From assembly GCA_024690965.1 (NCBI GenBank), contig JAILOG010000019.1, positions 115,423 to 179,422 on the forward strand: a DNA stretch of 64,000 bases, given 5' to 3'. Below are positions 45,921 through 54,442 of this stretch, piece after piece. The translations under genes and the position numbers were made by a program. Numbering within the stretch: position 1 is the first letter of the stretch; every line of letters begins with the position of its first letter. The stretch comes from Clostridiales bacterium (GTDB lineage Bacteria; Bacillota; Clostridia; Oscillospirales; Acutalibacteraceae). The notes under the pieces were generated by a model, which was not told where the DNA came from, made no database searches, and saw only the letters and a list, made by a program, of their open reading frames with translations.

Positions 45921-46631
45921 TCAGTCCCTTGGGTCCCATCTGTATCCAAGTCCCCAAACTGTCATAATATGCTGCGGAGAAGACGGCTCGGGTTCTATTT
46001 TCATTCTTAAGCGGCGAATATTAACGTCTACTATTTTTTCTTCACCCACATAAGACTTACCCCAAACGTGATTTAAAATATCTGTTCTGTCAAGGGCAAC
46101 ACCCGGGTTTGTAAAGAAGTATTCCATAATTTGAAACTCAACCTGGGTAAGCTCGATCTTTTTATTATTACGGGTCAATATCCTGTTGCGCAGGTTAAGA
46201 ACAAAATCGCCGGAAACAATTTCATCGCTTAACTTGCTTTCATCCTTTTGAACGCTTGCAATTGTTATTCTTCTGTACAGGGCGTCAACTCTCGCAAGCA
46301 GCTCCGAAGGGCTGAACGGTTTTGTTATATAATCGTCCGCTCCAAGCATAAGCCCTGTTACCTTATCCATTTCCTGCGTTTTTGCGGTGAGCATAATTAT
46401 GCCTATGGAACCGTTTTTGGCTCTCAGCTCCTTGCAAACCGTAAGACCGTCTATGCCCGGCATCATAATGTCGAGAATCGCAACGTCAAAATCGCCCTTT
46501 GCTTCTTCATATTTTTGCAGGGCTTTTTCGCCGCAGTCTGCTTCGGTAACGTTATATCCGGCGCGTATAAGGTTAATTACAACAAATTCTCTTATTGTAG
46601 CCTCATCTTCGCAAACCAAAATATTCTTCAT
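45921..46631 (-). CDS. OmpR/PhoB-family response regulator
   Basis: 236 residues from ATG 46631 (AAAGGATGG upstream); a longer frame exists but lacks a site. Receiver domain with CEDE and phospho-acceptor Asp54 in AILDIMMPG, Lys in TKPFSPSELLARV, then a winged-helix output domain (ELTQVEFQIMEYFFTNPGVA, VDVNIRRLRMKIEP). It is followed three bases later by its histidine kinase and preceded by the lipoprotein gene. Confidence 0.96.
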   Translation of the reverse strand: MKNILVCEDEATIREFVVINLIRAGYNVTEADCGEKALQKYEEAKGDFDVAILDIMMPGIDGLTVCKELRAKNGSIGIIMLTAKTQEMDKVTGLMLGADDYITKPFSPSELLARVDALYRRITIASVQKDESKLSDEIVSGDFVLNLRNRILTRNNKKIELTQVEFQIMEYFFTNPGVALDRTDILNHVWGKSYVGEEKIVDVNIRRLRMKIEPEPSSPQHIMTVWGLGYRWDPRD

Positions 46632-46668
46632 ATGTACCATCCTTTCTTTAAGTGAAAGATTAATTATA

Positions 46669-48039
46669 TTATAAATTATCGGACAAAATAAAGCTATCGG
46701 TAATATTTTTCTGTGATATGTAAAACTCATCGGAGTCGCTTATGTATGTTTTATACGCATACACACTGTCCGACGATTTTTTTATTTGTGTGTAGCCTGA
46801 ATAAGATGAAAATTCGTCTTCTTTAAATTTCCTTATTTCCAAAATTATTTCTCCGTCGGATGTGGTTACGGAATCGCTGCTGTATTCTTTAACAAGCTTT
46901 TTAAACGTGATTGAATTATCAGACGAATTATATACAGCCGTGAACATATCTTCCCAGTTTTCGGGTATTTTAAAATAATAATCGCCGTTTGGATCATATA
47001 CAGCGGATACAGCAGTATCTAATGAGCTTGAATATATATTGTAATTGCACCAGTCGTACATATCGCACAGAGTTTCGTTTTCCGAAAGACTGCTCGAGTG
47101 CAGTCGGTTGGGTATAGGTATTTCCGTAATGCCGTCGTTGTTTACATCTGATGATAGTATCGGTGCGCTGCGCGAGGTGGGGTTTGTTGCCGCTTCGCTG
47201 TCGGTAGAGAACAGGGGGTTTTGCAGTGAACCCGATTCATCCAAGTATATAACCTGTGTTTGTGTATTGCTGTCAACTGTTATAGCGTCTATAAAATAAC
47301 CGCTTACGTTGTCGTTTATTTTTCCGAAAGATAAGGCGGAATATTTTATCGCGTCGGCGTTCATTGCAACGGTTGTCGCAGAGTATAGGGCGGTGGAGCT
47401 TTCGCTCATTTTGATAAGTTTCGCGCTCGCGGGCTTTTCCGCGGAGGCAAGCGAGAACAGCAGTACATCGTCTTTGCTGTCACTGTCAATATCCGCGATA
47501 ACAAGCTCGCTGTATGTTTCTTCGCAAATAAGCTGCGCTGCTGCGGGAGAATTGTAAGAGTATGCGGTAAGCGTTTTTATCTGGCTGCTGTAAACGCTCC
47601 AGCCTATAAGCAGTTCCTTTGTTCCGTCGTTGTCTATGTCAATAACGGTTACTTTGTCAACCTCTGCTGCCGCAACGGTAAACTCATTTATACACTTGTA
47701 GCCGCTTTCGGTGTTGTCGATAAACAACAGGCTTATACCCGCGGCGTCGCCTGTGTCTTTAGATACGAAGGCTATCGCCTCGTTATCGGAATCATTGTCC
47801 AAATCAAAAATAATAACAGAAGAACGGTAATCTCCGCTTTGGGGGTACTTTAATGTGTAGTCTCCGTTTACGGCTGTTTCTATTGCCGCTTCAATCTCTG
47901 CGCGCTCACCTGTTGATTTAGGAGGACGCATTATGTCGGTACTGTTAAATCCCGTCATAGAGCAGGAACAAAGTACAGCGCAAACAACGGTAACACAAAT
48001 AATTTTCAAAAAATAATCAAGCTTGCTCTTTGCTAACAT
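46669..48039 (-). CDS. Lipoprotein with Asp-rich (FG-GAP/EF-hand-like) repeats
   Basis: 456 residues. N-terminal lipobox VCAVLCSCS, so it is lipid-anchored on the outside. Four acidic loops of the calcium-binding type are spaced along the chain: DLDNDSDNEA, DIDNDGTKE, DIDSDSKDD and DVNNDGITE, as in FG-GAP/VCBS beta-propellers. The C-terminal ~130 residues form a separate domain. It overlaps the end of trmB by 23 bases and precedes the two-component genes by 38 bases, which suggests a sensing role. Function otherwise unknown. Confidence 0.75.
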   Translation of the reverse strand: MLAKSKLDYFLKIICVTVVCAVLCSCSMTGFNSTDIMRPPKSTGERAEIEAAIETAVNGDYTLKYPQSGDYRSSVIIFDLDNDSDNEAIAFVSKDTGDAAGISLLFIDNTESGYKCINEFTVAAAEVDKVTVIDIDNDGTKELLIGWSVYSSQIKTLTAYSYNSPAAAQLICEETYSELVIADIDSDSKDDVLLFSLASAEKPASAKLIKMSESSTALYSATTVAMNADAIKYSALSFGKINDNVSGYFIDAITVDSNTQTQVIYLDESGSLQNPLFSTDSEAATNPTSRSAPILSSDVNNDGITEIPIPNRLHSSSLSENETLCDMYDWCNYNIYSSSLDTAVSAVYDPNGDYYFKIPENWEDMFTAVYNSSDNSITFKKLVKEYSSDSVTTSDGEIILEIRKFKEDEFSSYSGYTQIKKSSDSVYAYKTYISDSDEFYISQKNITDSFILSDNL

Positions 48040-48712
48040 CGTTTATATCTGTCCTTATATATTTTGCCGTGCATCGTTTTATCGGCTTGCCCTCATTACA
48101 GAACATGATCTCGTGTTCTGTAATGATGTTGCTGTCAACGTTTTCAGCGTGAACATCTCTGCAAATATCATAAATCTCAAAACCCGACTCACGAAAGTAT
48201 TCAAGACTTTCTTCAAAAAGCTCATCATCGTCGGTTTTAAAATGTATCTCTCCGCCCGGCTTTAAAAAAGATTTATATTTATTCAGAAAATTAGGGTGCG
48301 TAAGTCTTCTTTTCTTGTGTTTTTTCTTTGGCCAGGGGTTGCAGAAGTTAATGTATATCCTGTCAATACAGTCGGAACGGTCGAGAATATCGTCTATGTT
48401 AGCAACATTGTAAGCCGTGAGGATAATGTTGCTGTTTTTTGTTCCGTATTGGGCGTTCAAATTTTCGATATTGCGCCTTGCAACTGCCAAAACATCACTT
48501 TTTATGTCAATTGCGAGAAGGTTGATGTCACGGTTAAGCCTCCCAAATTCTGCTGTAAAAACGCCTTTTCCGCACCCAAGCTCAACATATAAGGGGTTAC
48601 CCCTGTTTTCAAAGCGATCTCTCCAGCAGCCTTTGTTGCTTTCGGGGCTTTTTTCAAAATAACAGCAGGCGTTAAGCTCGGGCTCCGCCCATTTTTTGTG
48701 ACGCATCCTCAT
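48017..48712 (-). CDS. trmB: tRNA (guanine-N7-)-methyltransferase
   Basis: 231 residues. Starts MRMRHKKWAEPEL as in the family. SAM motif YVELGCGKGVFTAEF, RIYINFCNPWPKKKHKKRRL and the C-terminal GEIHFKTDDDELFEES are intact. It makes m7G46 in tRNA variable loops. GAGGAAC precedes the ATG; the lipoprotein gene overlaps its 3' end. Confidence 0.97.
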   Translation of the reverse strand: MRMRHKKWAEPELNACCYFEKSPESNKGCWRDRFENRGNPLYVELGCGKGVFTAEFGRLNRDINLLAIDIKSDVLAVARRNIENLNAQYGTKNSNIILTAYNVANIDDILDRSDCIDRIYINFCNPWPKKKHKKRRLTHPNFLNKYKSFLKPGGEIHFKTDDDELFEESLEYFRESGFEIYDICRDVHAENVDSNIITEHEIMFCNEGKPIKRCTAKYIRTDINDVSKEQA

Positions 48713-48884
48713 TTGTGAAAAGTTCCTCTTATCCTTAAATGTTTTCTTTTAAACTTAATCTGACTCAAGCATCATTATATCAAAAGGTTACAAAATTAAT
48801 TTTCTAAAAAAGAAAAATAAAAATGAAATTTCTGATAAATTTATAAATTTTGAGCAAAAATATAAGATTTTTTAATCCTTTTTT

Positions 48885-49487
48885 TCAATTTGTATTAAAT
48901 AAACGGTTATAAATGTCAATTATGTCATTTTTTGTATACAAAATATCAAGTGCCTCTACCATAGCGTTCGCGGACATATATGTCGGTAAATCAAGGCGCT
49001 TAAGCAAAATTTTTCTCTTTTCTGCGCTGTCTGGTTTTCCTGCGAGCCCAAGCTCGTAAAAAAACATTTTTGTTATATGTTCTTTATGATGCATTTGTTG
49101 GGGATTGTCACAAATGGTTGCGCCCGATGACAAAACCGCGTTTATTATTGCATCGTCGCTTATTCCTTCAACGCCGAGCAAGCCCTCTTTTGAGGGAGAG
49201 GACTTGCGTTTTTCTTTGCCTTTTTTTTGCGGTATAAAAGCGTTCTTTATGTTTTGCGATTTTGTAATACCCTTTATATGATTTCTTATTACAAACCCTG
49301 CGGCGTCGCTGTCGGTGAGTATAATAATTCCTCTTTTTTCGGCTATTTCATTAATAAGCCTGCGTTTTTCGGGACCTTTAAATATCCTGAAACCGCCTGT
49401 TTCTATTATAAGCGTGTCAAACAGGGCAGACAAACGCATTTTATCATATTTTCCCTCAACAATTATTGCTTCTTTTATTTTTAACAA
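48885..49487 (-). CDS. rnmV: Ribonuclease M5
   Basis: About 200 residues. Toprim motifs KEAIIVEGKYDKM and IIILTDSDAAGFVIRNHIKG, then the DUF4093 C-terminal part (KMFFYELGLAGKPDSAEKRK, LKRLDLPTYMSANAMVEAL). It matures 5S rRNA precursors in Firmicutes. The start is uncertain: TTG 49487 lies five bases after GGTGAT, while an earlier TTG is at 49499. Four to sixteen bases downstream of holA. Confidence 0.93.
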   Translation of the reverse strand: MLKIKEAIIVEGKYDKMRLSALFDTLIIETGGFRIFKGPEKRRLINEIAEKRGIIILTDSDAAGFVIRNHIKGITKSQNIKNAFIPQKKGKEKRKSSPSKEGLLGVEGISDDAIINAVLSSGATICDNPQQMHHKEHITKMFFYELGLAGKPDSAEKRKILLKRLDLPTYMSANAMVEALDILYTKNDIIDIYNRLFNTN

Positions 49488-49502
49488 AACTATCACCAAG
49501 AT

Positions 49503-50570
49503 TTAATAAATTGATTTTGCCTCGGACAATTCCGCTATAAGCGTTTCAAGCACTGCTCTTTTATCAAGACTTGTGTTTTTTATTTTACGGTCGGCTTCGT
49601 ATAGCAGATCTATCATTTTTCTGAGCGCGTCAGTTGATATGTGTTTTGAATTTTTTTCTGCTTTTTCAAGCAAAAATGTTTTGTTTGCGGTATAGTCAAA
49701 TTTTCCCGCAAGCTCTGTGGAGCGCATACCGCTTTGTATTGCAACTCTAACCCTATACATATCGCAATATGCTTTAGAGATAAGTCCCAATATGTTTTCC
49801 GGGGGTTGCTTTTGCGTAAACATATCGTCAAGTATTTTATAGGCGGTGTCGGTATTTTCATAAATTATGCTTTCCGCGACCTTAAAAACGTTGTATTCGG
49901 GGTTTGGAGTGATTATAAGCTCTATATCATCAGCCTCTGCCTCTCTGCCTTTACAGTATGCAAAAAGCTTTTCACATTCGTTTATCAGTGTGTTAACGTC
50001 TGTGCCGCAGCGGTATATTATACTTTGGGCATTGTTGGGGGATATTTCGCAGTCCCGCTTTTTTGCCATACGCAAAACAATTTTTATAAGCTCTGATTCG
50101 CTCTTTTTGGGAATATACAGTACGGTACCGTTTTTCTCACAAAATTCAGTTATTTTCTTTTGAGCGCCTGCGGCTTTCGGAGTCACCGTAGGCTGAGAAA
50201 TTATAATTGCAGTTTCGTTATTAGCTTTTTTGAGTATTTCCGTTATTTTTCCAAGAAGCTCTTTGCCGGAGCCGCTGTCTGTACGCAAGCCTTTAAATGC
50301 TTCGTCAATGTCTATGTCTTTCAACACCACACAGTTGCAGTCGGCATTAAACGGAATAATATCACACGCGGACGCGATTTCATCAAGATTTGACAGATCC
50401 TTGAAAATATGGAAAGAAAACTCGTCGGGTTCTTTTCCCGCTATTTTTTCGCAAAGCTTGTCGGCGTAATATTTTACATAGTATTTTTCTTCACCGTATA
50501 TCATATACAGTCCGCCCAAAATATCGGAGGACAAAAGCTTTTTAAATTCCTGTTCATTGATTTTAGGCAT
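49503..50570 (-). CDS. holA: DNA polymerase III delta subunit
   Basis: 355 residues, normal. N-terminal AAA+-like fold (LLSSDILGGLYMIYGEEKYY) without a Walker motif, as expected for delta. Central lid and C-terminal helical collar (LIAELSEAKSIY end). It opens the beta clamp in the clamp loader. It sits between comEC and rnmV, the common Firmicutes neighbourhood comEC-holA. Confidence 0.94.
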   Translation of the reverse strand: MPKINEQEFKKLLSSDILGGLYMIYGEEKYYVKYYADKLCEKIAGKEPDEFSFHIFKDLSNLDEIASACDIIPFNADCNCVVLKDIDIDEAFKGLRTDSGSGKELLGKITEILKKANNETAIIISQPTVTPKAAGAQKKITEFCEKNGTVLYIPKKSESELIKIVLRMAKKRDCEISPNNAQSIIYRCGTDVNTLINECEKLFAYCKGREAEADDIELIITPNPEYNVFKVAESIIYENTDTAYKILDDMFTQKQPPENILGLISKAYCDMYRVRVAIQSGMRSTELAGKFDYTANKTFLLEKAEKNSKHISTDALRKMIDLLYEADRKIKNTSLDKRAVLETLIAELSEAKSIY

Positions 50571-50585
50571 ATCGGTACACCCTTT

Positions 50586-52100
50586 TCACGTAATTATATT
50601 ATTTTTCCATTGCTTAAATTTTAAGTAAACAAACGGAGAGATCAAAACAACGCAAACCGTAAAGAAGACCGTTATCTCATAATCGTTGTTGAATCTAAAA
50701 GTGCTCACAGGCAGGGCTTTTATTCCGTTCGCGATATCAAGCAGAAGTTTTATTATAAATGATTCGGAAGAAAACAGCGCAGATGTTACAAATGCCCCCG
50801 GAAACACCAAAGAGAGCGCCGCTGTAATAACACCCGCAACAACCGCAAGCTCAACAAAAGGCAGCATAACAAGGTTTGAAATCAGCAAATAAGGCGAAAT
50901 TTTTTTAAAAACTATAATTGTTATCGGCAGAGTTGAGACAGTTGCCGAAAAGGTAACGCAAATTGATTTATAAACGTAATCAAGAAACAGTTTTATCGGT
51001 TTCCAACGCAAAAATTGAAAGCTTATTAATCCGTAAAGCTTAGGGAAGATAACAATTACGCCGAATACACTCAAAAAGCTGAGTAAAAAGCCTATGTTAA
51101 GAGCATTGTAAGGGTTAAATACCGTCATAATAAAAGCAGCTAACCCCATTGATGTTACACCGCTGTGATATCTGCGTATAGTGGAGGAAAAAACAAAGAA
51201 AGAAGACATAATCACACTTCTTATAACTGACGGGGAAAATCCTGCGAAAATCGCGAACATAAAAAGGAATAAACAGCTTAATACGGCTGCGATCTTGCTT
51301 TTTCTCCCGAAAATCAAAGATAAAGCCTCATACAGCATAAAGCCTATTATCGAGGTGTGAAACCCCGAAATGACAAGCATATGATAAACAGATAAATCAC
51401 TGAATGTATTCTTTAAGTCACCCGAGAGATTATATGTATCCCCGGTGAGCAAAGCAGAAAGCACCTGTGAACGGTCCGGGCGCATATTTTTATGCAATGC
51501 GTCTCTTGTTTTGTCTCTCAGCAAAAGTATGATCTTATTAAGGTTTACGGTGTCGCCGCATTTTTTGATAATACGGTCACCTTTAAGGCTTGCGTCAAGA
51601 AATACACCGCAGGAACGGTTGTAATTATAGTACTCATTGTCTTTAAGCGGAGAAAAGGTTATATCTCCGCTTAGCTTATCGTAACAGTCGGCATCTATTT
51701 TTGTGTTAGAATAAATATTGAATTTAACGTTGTAAGCATTGTTTGCGTTATCCTTGACATTTGCCGCGCAGGTATAAATGTTAAAGCTGTTGTTTTCGCG
51801 TTTTTCGGTTATAATAAACTCGGTGTTGTGAGTCGTGTTTTCAAATTTGTTTTTTATTGCGGATTCACTAAAGTGATCATAGATAACAAAATAAGACGAG
51901 CCTGAAAACAAAAACAGAAAAACAAGAAATAATGCCGAAGCGCACCTGATTTTTAATTTTAGTAAAAATGTTATTATAGTTAATACAAAAAACAAGGCGC
52001 AAAGCCAGACACTGACATTTGCACCTAAATATACAGCCAAAGCCGCCGCGGATGCAAAGCATATCGTGCCAACGGCAACGCTATTATAATTATTCATCAT
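50586..52100 (-). CDS. comEC: ComEC/Rec2 competence channel protein, short form
   Basis: 504 residues. N-terminal helices, a periplasmic OB-like domain (~90-190), then the competence domain with LLTGDTYNLSGDLKNTFSDL, HMLVISGFHTSIIGFMLYEA and FAGFSPSVIRSVIMSSFFV. The usual C-terminal metallo-beta-lactamase domain is absent; the protein ends after the last helix. ComEC moves single-stranded DNA across the membrane. The ATGA overlap with the phosphoribosyltransferase suggests coupling. Confidence 0.9.
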   Translation of the reverse strand: MMNNYNSVAVGTICFASAAALAVYLGANVSVWLCALFFVLTIITFLLKLKIRCASALFLVFLFLFSGSSYFVIYDHFSESAIKNKFENTTHNTEFIITEKRENNSFNIYTCAANVKDNANNAYNVKFNIYSNTKIDADCYDKLSGDITFSPLKDNEYYNYNRSCGVFLDASLKGDRIIKKCGDTVNLNKIILLLRDKTRDALHKNMRPDRSQVLSALLTGDTYNLSGDLKNTFSDLSVYHMLVISGFHTSIIGFMLYEALSLIFGRKSKIAAVLSCLFLFMFAIFAGFSPSVIRSVIMSSFFVFSSTIRRYHSGVTSMGLAAFIMTVFNPYNALNIGFLLSFLSVFGVIVIFPKLYGLISFQFLRWKPIKLFLDYVYKSICVTFSATVSTLPITIIVFKKISPYLLISNLVMLPFVELAVVAGVITAALSLVFPGAFVTSALFSSESFIIKLLLDIANGIKALPVSTFRFNNDYEITVFFTVCVVLISPFVYLKFKQWKNNIIT

Positions 52101-52636
52101 TTAGGAAAAACAGGAAGCGGTTCAAGGAAGAATATATCTTTGCGGTCTGCCGCTTCACCCTCCGCGAGAACAGCGGCTTTGCCTGCGATTATACCGCCCG
52201 CCTTCTTAACAAGGGCTTCCATCGCGTTAAGTGATTCACCGGTGCTGATAACGTCGTCAACAAGCAACACCCTTTTGCCCTTGATAAGCTGAGCTTTGTC
52301 CTCCGCAAGATACAGTCTTTGAACAGCGCTTGTTGTTATTGATTTAACATCTATTGATATGGGATTATCCATGTAGACCTTAACGCTTTTGCGCGCTATA
52401 ACGTAATTTCGGCATCCCTGACGCGCCATTTCGTAACACAGCGGAATACCCTTTGCCTCCGCAGTAACGATAATATCGTGTTCAGGGCAAATTTTAAGCA
52501 ATTCCGTAGCGCATTTTTCCGTTATCTCAACATCGCCGAACATATTAAACGCGGCAATATCAAGATTTGGGGTAACCTCACAAAGAGGAAGCTCTCTCTC
52601 TAAACCCGCAATAGTCATTTTATATACTTTTTTCAT
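52097..52636 (-). CDS. Adenine/xanthine-type phosphoribosyltransferase
   Basis: 179 residues from ATG 52636 after AAAGGAG. PRPP-binding motif VLLVDDVISTGESL, purine-site loop IVTAEAKGIPLCYEMARQ and a flexible loop ISIDVKSITTS. Closest to the Apt/Xpt group; the substrate base cannot be fixed from sequence. It overlaps comEC by four bases and follows the HIT gene by 14 bases. Confidence 0.88.
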   Translation of the reverse strand: MKKVYKMTIAGLERELPLCEVTPNLDIAAFNMFGDVEITEKCATELLKICPEHDIIVTAEAKGIPLCYEMARQGCRNYVIARKSVKVYMDNPISIDVKSITTSAVQRLYLAEDKAQLIKGKRVLLVDDVISTGESLNAMEALVKKAGGIIAGKAAVLAEGEAADRKDIFFLEPLPVFPK

Positions 52637-52650
52637 AAATAACAACTCCT

Positions 52651-52989
52651 TTAAACCAAGCCCTCGCCAAGTACTCTGCCGCCAAGCAAATGAAAATGAA
52701 GATGAAATACGGTTTGACCTGCGTCTTTTCCGCAGTTGCTTATAATTCTGTAACCGTTTTCAAGCCCTGCCGATTTTGCTATTTGAGGTATTTTTTCAAA
52801 TATGTGTGCTATAACATCAGAGTTATCGCCGTTTACATCATTTATACAGGATATATGTTCTTTCGGTATTATAAGAATATGAACGGGAGCCTGTGGGTTA
52901 AGATCGTTAAACGCGATTATTTTATCGTCCTCATACACTTTAACAGATGGGATCTCACCGTTCGCTATTTTACAAAAAACACAATCCAT
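52651..52989 (-). CDS. HIT-family nucleotide hydrolase (HinT-like)
   Basis: 112 residues, complete. Family start CVFCKIANGEIPSVKVYEDD, FNDLNPQAPVHILIIPKEHI and the histidine triad HLHFHLLGG. Hydrolyses AMP-linked phosphoramidates. GGAGAAT precedes the ATG. Confidence 0.96.
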   Translation of the reverse strand: MDCVFCKIANGEIPSVKVYEDDKIIAFNDLNPQAPVHILIIPKEHISCINDVNGDNSDVIAHIFEKIPQIAKSAGLENGYRIISNCGKDAGQTVFHLHFHLLGGRVLGEGLV

Positions 52990-53103
52990 TGCCGTATTCT
53001 CCGTTCTTTTATTATTTTTTCACAACAAGTATATTAACACATAAATGCGTTAAAGTCAAAGGTTTTTAAAAGTTTTTGCCTGCTTACAGGTTTTAGCGAA
53101 AAC

Positions 53104-53141
53104 AAAAAATATAGGCAAAGCCTGCATTTAACGCTTCGCCT
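53104..53141 (-). terminator. Intrinsic terminator after the YgjV-GNAT gene
   Basis: Minus strand AGGCGAAGC (53141-53133) pairs with GCTTTGCCT (53121-53113), nine pairs with one G·U, followed by ATATTTTTTGTTTT. Confidence 0.75.
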
Positions 53142-53149
53142 TTTTACTT

Positions 53150-53767
53150 TTAAACATTTTTTATAAATACACCGTTTTCTTCATTAAAACCCATTTTTAT
53201 GAGATAACTTTTGTGCCTTTCATCTTCTGTTTTGGCAATAAGCTTTTTAAAGCCCATAGAGCTTAATTTTTTATATAAAAACTTGCCTACACGCAAGTCT
53301 CTGTATTCGGGGGTAGCGTAGTCTATGTCAACTCTAAGAGTGCCGTCTTCGTTGTTCTTTCCTATCAAAAGACCGGCGGCAGTCATATCGCAGTAAACGA
53401 ATATCGCGGTGTTTGCGTCTGTAGAGTCAAAATTGTAATTTGAAAATCTTCTTTGTATATCCCGTCCGTTATACATAATAAAGCTTCTCAAAAACTCGTT
53501 GTCCATGCGGCAGCTGTGGGCGGTAAAAAGCTCCTCATGCTTTCTCATTTTGTTAATGTAGTATATGTTTATAATAACTAAACCCATATTAAGTATAGCA
53601 GTAGGATACGATTGTATGACAAGTGCGTAAACTGCAAAAATAAAAGACCCTATCATATTAACCCATCTGAGCCTTATTACCGAGGACATCAAAAACGATA
53701 CAAAAACCGTTATTGAGCCTAAATATCCAATATACTCCCAAATTTGTGCTATTTGCTGTTCCGGCAT
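53150..53767 (-). CDS. YgjV-like membrane domain fused to a GNAT-like domain
   Basis: 205 residues. Residues ~8-75 carry three membrane helices of the YgjV/Imp type (YIGYLGSITVFVSFLMSS, WVNMIGSFIFAVYALVIQSY, ILNMGLVIINIYYI). Residues ~85-205 resemble a GNAT acetyltransferase: IFVYCDMTAAGLLIG, DYATPEYRDLRVGKFLYKKL (acetyl-CoA loop) and LIKMGFNEENG. GGAAGG precedes the ATG. Such a fusion would acetylate or sense something at the membrane; substrate unknown. Confidence 0.75.
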   Translation of the reverse strand: MPEQQIAQIWEYIGYLGSITVFVSFLMSSVIRLRWVNMIGSFIFAVYALVIQSYPTAILNMGLVIINIYYINKMRKHEELFTAHSCRMDNEFLRSFIMYNGRDIQRRFSNYNFDSTDANTAIFVYCDMTAAGLLIGKNNEDGTLRVDIDYATPEYRDLRVGKFLYKKLSSMGFKKLIAKTEDERHKSYLIKMGFNEENGVFIKNV

Positions 53768-53792
53768 TTTAAATTTACCTTCCTTAAAAAAA

Positions 53793-54421
53793 TTAGTTAT
53801 CTTTATTTGCGCTTCGTTTTATGACCTTTAAGCGCGTAAAATCTTCACGCTCTTTTTCTTCAAGCGATTCCGATATATATTTAATTTGATCGTTAAAGCG
53901 GGGGATTATTATATTCTCCAGTGCGTTTGCCCGCTTTTGCGATTTTTTAATAGCGTTTGCAAGCCTGTAAACGCTGTTTTCTATTTCCGCAAGCTGTGCT
54001 GTTAATATCTTTACCTTGTGAAACCTGCTGTAAGCTTCGTCAAGGGCGCAGTTGCTTACATTAAGTCCGTAATGAAGCTTTAAGCTTTGATCTCCCTCAA
54101 GTGTGACTTCCGGTAGCTCTACGCCCATAACACTGCGGTATTTTAACTTCAAATTCTTTTCTTCGGGCACCGATTCTGCTATATCTTTGCAAAAACCAAG
54201 CGTTATGTTTGCCTTTTGCAGGGCGATATATGCGCTGCTGTAAGCGTCGTCTATTTCGCTTTGAAGCGCATTTGCCTTGTCTATGAGAGCCATCATTTCG
54301 CGGACAAGTATATTTCGCTTTTTGTCCATAAGCTCGTATCCTACTCTTGCAAGGGATAAAGACTTTTTCGCGCTTATAAGATTTCCTTTTGTGGGAGCTG
54401 TTTTGCTGTCCGTATGATCAC
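53793..54421 (-). CDS. ntpD: V-type ATP synthase subunit D
   Basis: About 209 residues. The conserved N-terminal part (TAPTKGNLISAKKSLSLARV, GYELMDKKRNILVREMM) lies before the first ATG (54329), so the true start is upstream. GTG 54421 is the first standard start, but it abuts a near-perfect Shine-Dalgarno AAGGAAGTGATC; initiation at ATA 54415 would fit spacing better. Subunit D is the coiled-coil central rotor shaft. Last gene of the nine-gene operon. Confidence 0.93.
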
Positions 54422-54442
54422 TTCCTTTACGAAAAGCCCTGT

